NCBI GenBank assembly: GCA_003522805.1
Contig: DPIB01000017.1
Span: 1 to 9,667 of the forward strand
DNA: 9,667 bases
Reading direction: 5' to 3'
Source of the DNA: Fervidobacterium sp.
GTDB lineage: Bacteria > Thermotogota > Thermotogae > Thermotogales > Fervidobacteriaceae
The notes under the pieces were generated by a model that saw only the letters and a program-made list of their open reading frames with translations, was not told the DNA's origin and did no database searches. Positions within the stretch are counted from its first letter, which is position 1, and each line of letters starts with the position of its first letter. Shown piece after piece: positions 5,736-9,667 of this stretch. The translations under genes and the position numbers were made by a program.

Positions 5736-6773
5736 TTGTCTACGGAAGAATTGTTGAAGGAACAGATTGTAGAACGCCTAAACAACTTAACAAAGCCGTT
5801 GGGGAGCCTTGGATACCTTGAAGAGATAGCTTTAAAAGTCGGGATTATTCAAGGAAAGGTCGTGCCAGAACTTTTCAATGACAAGAGAGTATATGTTTTT
5901 ACATCTGATCATGGAGTTACCAGAAATGGAGTTTCGGCATATCCAAAGGAAGTGACATATCAAATGGTACTCAATTTTTTGAATGAGGGTGCCGGAATTA
6001 ATGTTCTTTCAAGGCATGTGGGTGCTAAAGTTTACGTTGTTGATTCAGGTGTCGATGCAGATTTTAATATCCAAGATGAGAGACTAATCAATGCAAAAAT
6101 AGGTTATGGTACAAATGATTTTACATTGGGTGCTGCTATGACGATACAACAGGCAGAAAGATGCATAGAAGTTGGGAGAGATATAGCAAGAAACGCGATA
6201 AGTCAGGGTGCTGACTTGCTAGCGGTAGGTGATATGGGTATAGGGAATACGACAGTAGCTTCTGCCGTTGCTGTAGCTTTAGGATTCGATATTGAGAGTA
6301 TTCTTGACATAGGTACTCCTATCGACGAAAGTGTCTTGAAAACTAAAAAAGCGGTAATTGAAAAGGGTATAGAAAGGAACAAGCCAAATCCAAATGATGT
6401 CTTGGATGTTCTTCATAAAGTGGGGGGATTCTGTATTGGTCAGATGGCAGGATACATACTCGAAGCTGTTGATAACAAAATTCCAGTTGTAGTGGATGGA
6501 TTTCCTACTACTGCTGGTTTGTTGTTGGCTTGGAAAATGAATTCAGATGTACCAAAATATGTCCTTGCTGGTCATAAATCTGGTGTAAAAGGTCACAAAG
6601 TGTTACTCGATGCAATGGGGTTAAGACCTATTCTTGATCTTAATATGAGATTGGGCGAAGGAACAGGAGCAGTATTATCGATCCCAATTATAGAAGCAGC
6701 AGTCAAAATATTAAGAGAAATGGCAACTTTTGATAGTGCAAATGTTTCAAAGGGAAGTGACGTGATGAAATGA
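5736..6773 (+). CDS. cobT: CobT, nicotinate-nucleotide:dimethylbenzimidazole phosphoribosyltransferase
   Basis: CobT transfers phosphoribose from nicotinate mononucleotide to the lower-ligand base, making the alpha-ribazole phosphate that CobS later attaches. The 345-aa length is normal for the family. Conserved segments include LTKPLGSLG (18-26), SDHGVTRNGVSAYP (57-70), the glycine-rich GDMGIGNTT (165-173), VVDGFPTTAG (252-261) and LGEGTGA (306-312). Glu308 in the last matches the catalytic glutamate of Salmonella CobT (Glu317). CobT enzymes accept various benzimidazoles and sometimes other bases, so the lower ligand is not fixed by this sequence. I chose the TTG at 5736 because AGGAGG (5722-5727) is eight bases upstream; the earlier TTG at 5731 is out of frame. 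It is the first gene behind the riboswitch, and its stop overlaps the cobU start (ATGA). Confidence 0.96.
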   Translation: MSTEELLKEQIVERLNNLTKPLGSLGYLEEIALKVGIIQGKVVPELFNDKRVYVFTSDHGVTRNGVSAYPKEVTYQMVLNFLNEGAGINVLSRHVGAKVYVVDSGVDADFNIQDERLINAKIGYGTNDFTLGAAMTIQQAERCIEVGRDIARNAISQGADLLAVGDMGIGNTTVASAVAVALGFDIESILDIGTPIDESVLKTKKAVIEKGIERNKPNPNDVLDVLHKVGGFCIGQMAGYILEAVDNKIPVVVDGFPTTAGLLLAWKMNSDVPKYVLAGHKSGVKGHKVLLDAMGLRPILDLNMRLGEGTGAVLSIPIIEAAVKILREMATFDSANVSKGSDVMK

Positions 6774-7288
6774 TTACACTTATAACAGGCGGTGTAAAAT
6801 CCGGGAAGAGTTCTTTTGCATTGAGATACATTCTTTCAAAAAAATATGATAAACGTGCATTTATAGCCACAGGTGAATCATTTGATGAGGAAATGCGATT
6901 AAGGATAGAGAGACATAAAGCTGAACGCGGCAATTTGTTCGATACTTTTGAAGAACCGATAGAGGTATCAAGTGTTATTAGAAAATTAGATGGCGAATAC
7001 GATGCAATTTTATTTGAGTGTCTCACCACTTACCTAGGAAATCTTTACTATTACAGCGAAACTCGTTCGATCGATGTAGAAGAATATGTAAACAATTTGT
7101 TGAATACTATCAGAGAGATATCTTCTGATATTGTTATTGTTACCAACGAAGTAGGTTGGTCACTAGTGCCTGAAAATGAACTTGGAAGAATGTATGTCGA
7201 AATGCTTGGAAAGTTGAATTCAACAATTGCTCACCATTCTCAAGAGGTGTATCTAACGATAAGCGGACTTGAGGTGCGTATAAAATGA
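6770..7288 (+). CDS. cobU: CobU, adenosylcobinamide kinase / cobinamide-phosphate guanylyltransferase
   Basis: CobU phosphorylates adenosylcobinamide and then transfers GMP from GTP to give AdoCbi-GDP, the activated corrinoid half for CobS. The 172-aa protein has the P-loop GGVKSGKSS (7-15), the IERHKAER segment with His49 aligning with the histidine that carries GMP (His46 in Salmonella CobU), and the family stretches TNEVGWSLVPEN (125-136) and LNSTIAHHSQEVYL (149-162). The usual DCLT motif reads ECLT (83-86), a conservative Asp-to-Glu change. The length is slightly short of the roughly 180-aa norm. The ATG at 6770 overlaps the cobT stop by four bases and the stop overlaps the cbiR start in the same way, so translation is probably coupled. 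CobU would also take the cobinamide-level product of CbiR back into assembly. Confidence 0.95.
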   Translation: MITLITGGVKSGKSSFALRYILSKKYDKRAFIATGESFDEEMRLRIERHKAERGNLFDTFEEPIEVSSVIRKLDGEYDAILFECLTTYLGNLYYYSETRSIDVEEYVNNLLNTIREISSDIVIVTNEVGWSLVPENELGRMYVEMLGKLNSTIAHHSQEVYLTISGLEVRIK

Positions 7289-7950
7289 ATATTGATATCA
7301 ATACCTCAAGACAATTGATAGGTACAACATCATGGCTTGTTCCAGGCACGTACTACGAAAATGCAAGACTTGTTGCCCAGACCATCGATTTTGTGGAATT
7401 GCTTATCTATAGTTGGGATGATGAAATTATTCGTCTGGTAGATTCTGAGATAGAGAAACTTTCCTTTCTAACAGATAAATTCAATCTAATATACACAATT
7501 CATCTTCCAACAAACGATATACAGAGCGCTCTGGATGCTTATAAGTACTTTTCAAAGTCAAAGATTAAAATTGCTAATTATGTACTCCACCCACTAGATG
7601 GGATTGAGAGACTTTTGTCTATCGATGACGGATTCATATCAGTAGAAAACTTAAAGGAAAAGTTGATATCGTATAAGAAGATGACTTTCGACATAGGTCA
7701 CCACACTTTGGGGATTAATTTTCCTCAGGATTTGATCCCGAATGTTAATGAGATTCATATGATGGGTGTGCTAAATGGTGAGGATCATATTGAACTGAAT
7801 GAGGCAACAATGCAAGAGTTGTTGCGAATATTTCATAACAGAATAGATGATGTGAGATTTATCTGCATTGAGGTTTTTGATATGGAACAGATGTTAAATT
7901 CTATCAAACTTTTCAACCAATTTATGGAAAAAAGAAGGTTGATCAGATGA
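7285..7950 (+). CDS. cbiR: CbiR-like cobamide-remodeling phosphodiesterase (AP endonuclease 2 fold)
   Basis: The 221-aa protein has the beta-strand-end pattern of the AP-endonuclease-2/sugar-isomerase TIM-barrel superfamily. Candidate metal and active-site residues are Glu38 (VELL), His73 (TIHLP), His102 (VLHP), Glu121 (SVENL), Asp136 and His139 (FDIGHH), His158 (EIHMMG), Asp167/His168 (GEDHIEL) and Glu196 (CIEVFD). The GTTSW opening (13-17) followed by VELL is typical of members found in cobalamin clusters. CbiR, first described in Akkermansia muciniphila, belongs to this superfamily and hydrolyses the phosphoribosyl bond in the nucleotide loop of cobamides, the first step in replacing the lower ligand. 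The fold is clear. The CbiR assignment rests on the fold, its size and its place between cobU and cobS in a B12-riboswitch operon. It is cytosolic, with no signal peptide, and has ATGA overlaps at both ends. The alternative is an uncharacterised sugar-phosphate isomerase, less likely here. Confidence 0.8.
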   Translation: MNIDINTSRQLIGTTSWLVPGTYYENARLVAQTIDFVELLIYSWDDEIIRLVDSEIEKLSFLTDKFNLIYTIHLPTNDIQSALDAYKYFSKSKIKIANYVLHPLDGIERLLSIDDGFISVENLKEKLISYKKMTFDIGHHTLGINFPQDLIPNVNEIHMMGVLNGEDHIELNEATMQELLRIFHNRIDDVRFICIEVFDMEQMLNSIKLFNQFMEKRRLIR

Positions 7951-8702
7951 ATCAAGACCAAAACACAAGCACCTCCGTGATTAAGAGTGTTTTCACAGAT
8001 TTGTTCCTTTCGTTTTCGTTTATATCAAGACTTCCAATAAGACTTCCAAAGATAAGTGATTTCGACGATAGGATAAAAAGGATACCTTCATACTTCTCAC
8101 TTGTAGGATACATGCCAGGTGCTATATACTATTTAACAGCTCTATATGAATACAGTTTGTTGTCTAAAATTCTTGGCTTAGCTATAGGTTTTTATCTATT
8201 TGATTTATTCCATTTTGATGGACTATTGGATATGTTCGATGGCTTTTTGAACCAATCTTCGAAAGAACGTAGACTTGAAATAATGTCGAAGGGTAACGTT
8301 GGACCATTTGCTGTTTTCTATGGTATGCTGTACGTTCTCGCTTTCTATAGTTTGCTTTCGTATTCGCATCCTATCGATTTTTTCTTCTCTGCCATTTTCG
8401 GAAGGCAAACAATGGTTTTTGTTCTGGCATTTTCAAAACCGGCAAAGGATAAAGGACTTGGTGCACTTTTCTTTCCATTTAAGATGATTAATGTACCGAT
8501 TTCCCTGCTTTTCACTTTACCGTTGTTATGTTTCTCTGTGCCGAAGTTCATCGTCTCGCTCATCTCTTCTTTGATTGTAGCCATTATTGTATCATGGGTT
8601 TCGAGACGAAAAATAGGTGGTGTCACAGGTGATGTGATAGGAGGAAGCTGCCTCATTTCTCAAATCTTTACTCTATTTGCGTTGTTTTACATCTTGAAAT
8701 AG
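7947..8702 (+). CDS. cobS: CobS, adenosylcobinamide-GDP ribazoletransferase (cobalamin synthase)
   Basis: CobS is the polytopic membrane enzyme that joins AdoCbi-GDP to alpha-ribazole (or its phosphate), releasing GMP and producing the complete cobamide. The 251-aa protein has the family's acidic metal motif as HFDGLLDMFDG (89-99; Asp91, Asp95, Asp98) and a C-terminal GGVTGDVIGG (224-233). Hydrophobic segments lie around 48-88, 118-165 and 182-218. N-terminal FSFISRLPIRLP (23-34) fits the CobS pattern of a short segment before the first helices. The conserved loop after the acidic motif, often MKDSxxGxxG, reads MSKGNVGPFA (113-122), somewhat divergent. The ATG at 7947 overlaps the cbiR stop by four bases. 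It is the last step for molecules activated by CobU and CobT, both encoded just upstream. Confidence 0.94.
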   Translation: MNQDQNTSTSVIKSVFTDLFLSFSFISRLPIRLPKISDFDDRIKRIPSYFSLVGYMPGAIYYLTALYEYSLLSKILGLAIGFYLFDLFHFDGLLDMFDGFLNQSSKERRLEIMSKGNVGPFAVFYGMLYVLAFYSLLSYSHPIDFFFSAIFGRQTMVFVLAFSKPAKDKGLGALFFPFKMINVPISLLFTLPLLCFSVPKFIVSLISSLIVAIIVSWVSRRKIGGVTGDVIGGSCLISQIFTLFALFYILK

Positions 8703-8729
8703 TTATTACATCAGAGTGGGTGATATATT

Positions 8730-9641
8730 TTGCAAATTCCAACGTTTGATCGAATCATTGTTCTAGCTTTTGCCTTGCTGGTTGATTTAATATTTGGTGA
8801 ATATCCGTCACTGATACATCCAGTTGTATACATGGGTTTCGTGGGAAAGTTCTTTGATAAAAAATTTAATCAAAGATCAAAATCTAAAGTGATGAAGTTT
8901 GCTTTGGGTTCGCTAGCTGAGATTATTGAAATATTCTCTTGGTTGCTAGTAACTCTGTTTATCTACCGTCTTATAAAGTTTAATTGGATACTAAAATGTC
9001 TTTTCGAAGTATTCTTATTGAAAGCTATGTTTTCTATTAGGGGTCTTTATGAACACGTAAATAAATGTTGTACTGAGGATGAAAATGAACTCAGGCATAC
9101 TGTTTCGATGATTGTGAGTAGAGATACTTCGTCACTTGACAAAGCACATCTTTATTCTGCTGCAATCGAGAGTTTGTCTGAAAATACGTCCGATAGCATC
9201 ACTGGACCATTGTTGTATTATGTGCTTTTCGGTCTACCGGGCGCGATGATTTATAGAATTGTTAACACGTACGATGCACTATTCGGTTATAGGAATGAAA
9301 GGTATGAATGGTTTGGAAAATTCCCGGCTAGATTTGATGACGTACTAAACCTTTTACCTGCAAGACTTACAGCAATAGTTATCTCATTTTTTGATTTTTC
9401 CAAAAGTTGGGAATATATCAAAAAGTATGGGAGGATAAAGATAAATGCGACATATCCAATGAGTGCATTTGCCGGTGTCTTAAATGTTGGGTTTGAAAAG
9501 ATTGGATATTACAAATTCGACGGAAAATTGCCAGATGTTAAAGATGTAAAGAGGGCTTTGTCTCTCTATATTAAAGTGGTGAGTCTCATGATCATTTTGC
9601 TCTTCTCACTGTTATTAATTGTAATATTATTATTAAACTGA
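8730..9641 (+). CDS. cbiB: CbiB (CobD), adenosylcobinamide-phosphate synthase
   Basis: CbiB is a membrane amide-forming enzyme that attaches the aminopropanol arm (as 1-amino-2-propanol phosphate) to adenosylcobyric acid, giving AdoCbi-phosphate for CobU. The 303-aa protein shows the family signatures VDLIFGEYPSLIHPV (18-32), SRDT (130-133), AIESLSENTSDS (145-156), NTYDALFGYRNERYEWFG (179-196), ARFDDVLNLLPARL (200-213) and NATYPMSAFAG (239-249). Hydrophobic helices occur near 8-22, 60-80, 88-100, 158-178, 210-222 and a strong one at 280-302. The start is the TTG at 8730, with GGTGAT (8719-8724) five bases upstream. Unlike its upstream neighbours it is separated by 27 bases and has its own ribosome binding site. 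Its presence means the pathway can start from cobyrate, not only from cobinamide. Confidence 0.95.
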   Translation: MQIPTFDRIIVLAFALLVDLIFGEYPSLIHPVVYMGFVGKFFDKKFNQRSKSKVMKFALGSLAEIIEIFSWLLVTLFIYRLIKFNWILKCLFEVFLLKAMFSIRGLYEHVNKCCTEDENELRHTVSMIVSRDTSSLDKAHLYSAAIESLSENTSDSITGPLLYYVLFGLPGAMIYRIVNTYDALFGYRNERYEWFGKFPARFDDVLNLLPARLTAIVISFFDFSKSWEYIKKYGRIKINATYPMSAFAGVLNVGFEKIGYYKFDGKLPDVKDVKRALSLYIKVVSLMIILLFSLLLIVILLLN

Positions 9642-9653
9642 GGGTGATAGCTA

Positions 9654-9667
9654 TTGAATGCGAATGA
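9654..9667 (+). CDS. Start of a further gene in the cobamide operon (partial)
   Basis: An AGGGTGAT ribosome binding site (9641-9648) begins at the last base of the cbiB stop. It lies five bases before a TTG at 9654 (peptide would begin MNAN) and nine before an ATG at 9658 (MRM), so a gene very likely starts here. Only four codons are visible and the product cannot be identified. From context, a threonine-phosphate decarboxylase or an alpha-ribazole phosphatase would fit, but nothing in the sequence supports either. Confidence 0.4.

Noticed and set aside
5370..5736. Minus-strand open frames across the cobamide leader
   Set aside because: They run antisense through the conserved cobalamin riboswitch and its terminator; the RNA elements explain the region.
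1..9667. CRISPR arrays, transposons, prophage genes, tRNA/rRNA genes
   Set aside because: No regularly spaced repeats, transposase or integrase motifs, terminal inverted repeats, or tRNA/rRNA-like segments were seen on either strand.

Overview
This is a gene-dense, AT-rich bacterial window. It looks like a thermophilic anaerobe of the Thermotogota, with Fervidobacterium or Thermosipho-like lineages the best guess. That placement rests on lysine/glutamate/isoleucine-rich proteins, short intergenic gaps, strong AGGAGG/GGTGA-type ribosome binding sites with some TTG/GTG starts, and the gene combination (SUF Fe-S assembly, a dedicated ECF transporter, late cobamide assembly). It is an inference from style and content, not a database match. 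I see no insertion sequence, prophage gene, CRISPR array, tRNA or rRNA.

Layout. (1) Positions 1-881, minus strand: sufC, followed at the left edge by the first codons of a downstream gene, probably sufB or sufD. (2) Positions 882-1175: a divergent promoter region plus a roughly 110-nt potentially structured leader. (3) Positions 1176-4232, plus strand: a self-contained group-I ECF importer operon with an S component of unassigned substrate, EcfT and two different EcfA ATPases. It ends in a strong hairpin that contains the last stop codon. (4) Positions 4275-5312, minus strand: a PotD-like polyamine-binding lipoprotein, convergent with the ECF operon and sharing that terminator in the other direction. 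No potABC genes are in the window. (5) Positions 5313-5735: a divergent regulatory region holding the potD promoter, an extended -10 promoter for the plus strand, a complete cobalamin riboswitch and its intrinsic terminator. (6) Positions 5736-9641, plus strand: cobT-cobU-cbiR-cobS-cbiB, with the start of one more gene at the right edge.

How the genes work together. The riboswitch should shut down the last operon when adenosylcobalamin is plentiful. CbiB makes adenosylcobinamide phosphate from cobyrate and an aminopropanol unit. CobU phosphorylates cobinamide and activates it to AdoCbi-GDP. CobT activates the lower base as alpha-ribazole phosphate. CobS joins the two halves at the membrane. 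The 221-aa protein between cobU and cobS is an AP-endonuclease-2-fold metalloenzyme that I assign to CbiR, a cobamide-remodeling enzyme that hydrolyses the nucleotide loop. The operon therefore appears able both to build and to take apart the lower ligand, so the cell could convert scavenged foreign cobamides into the form it prefers. The first four genes are coupled by ATGA stop/start overlaps.

Most interesting points: CbiR embedded in a B12-riboswitch operon; the second EcfA ATPase with a degenerate ABC signature (LTLSE instead of LSGGQ); and the possible long-range pairing around the ribosome binding site of the ECF S-component gene, whose substrate is unknown.
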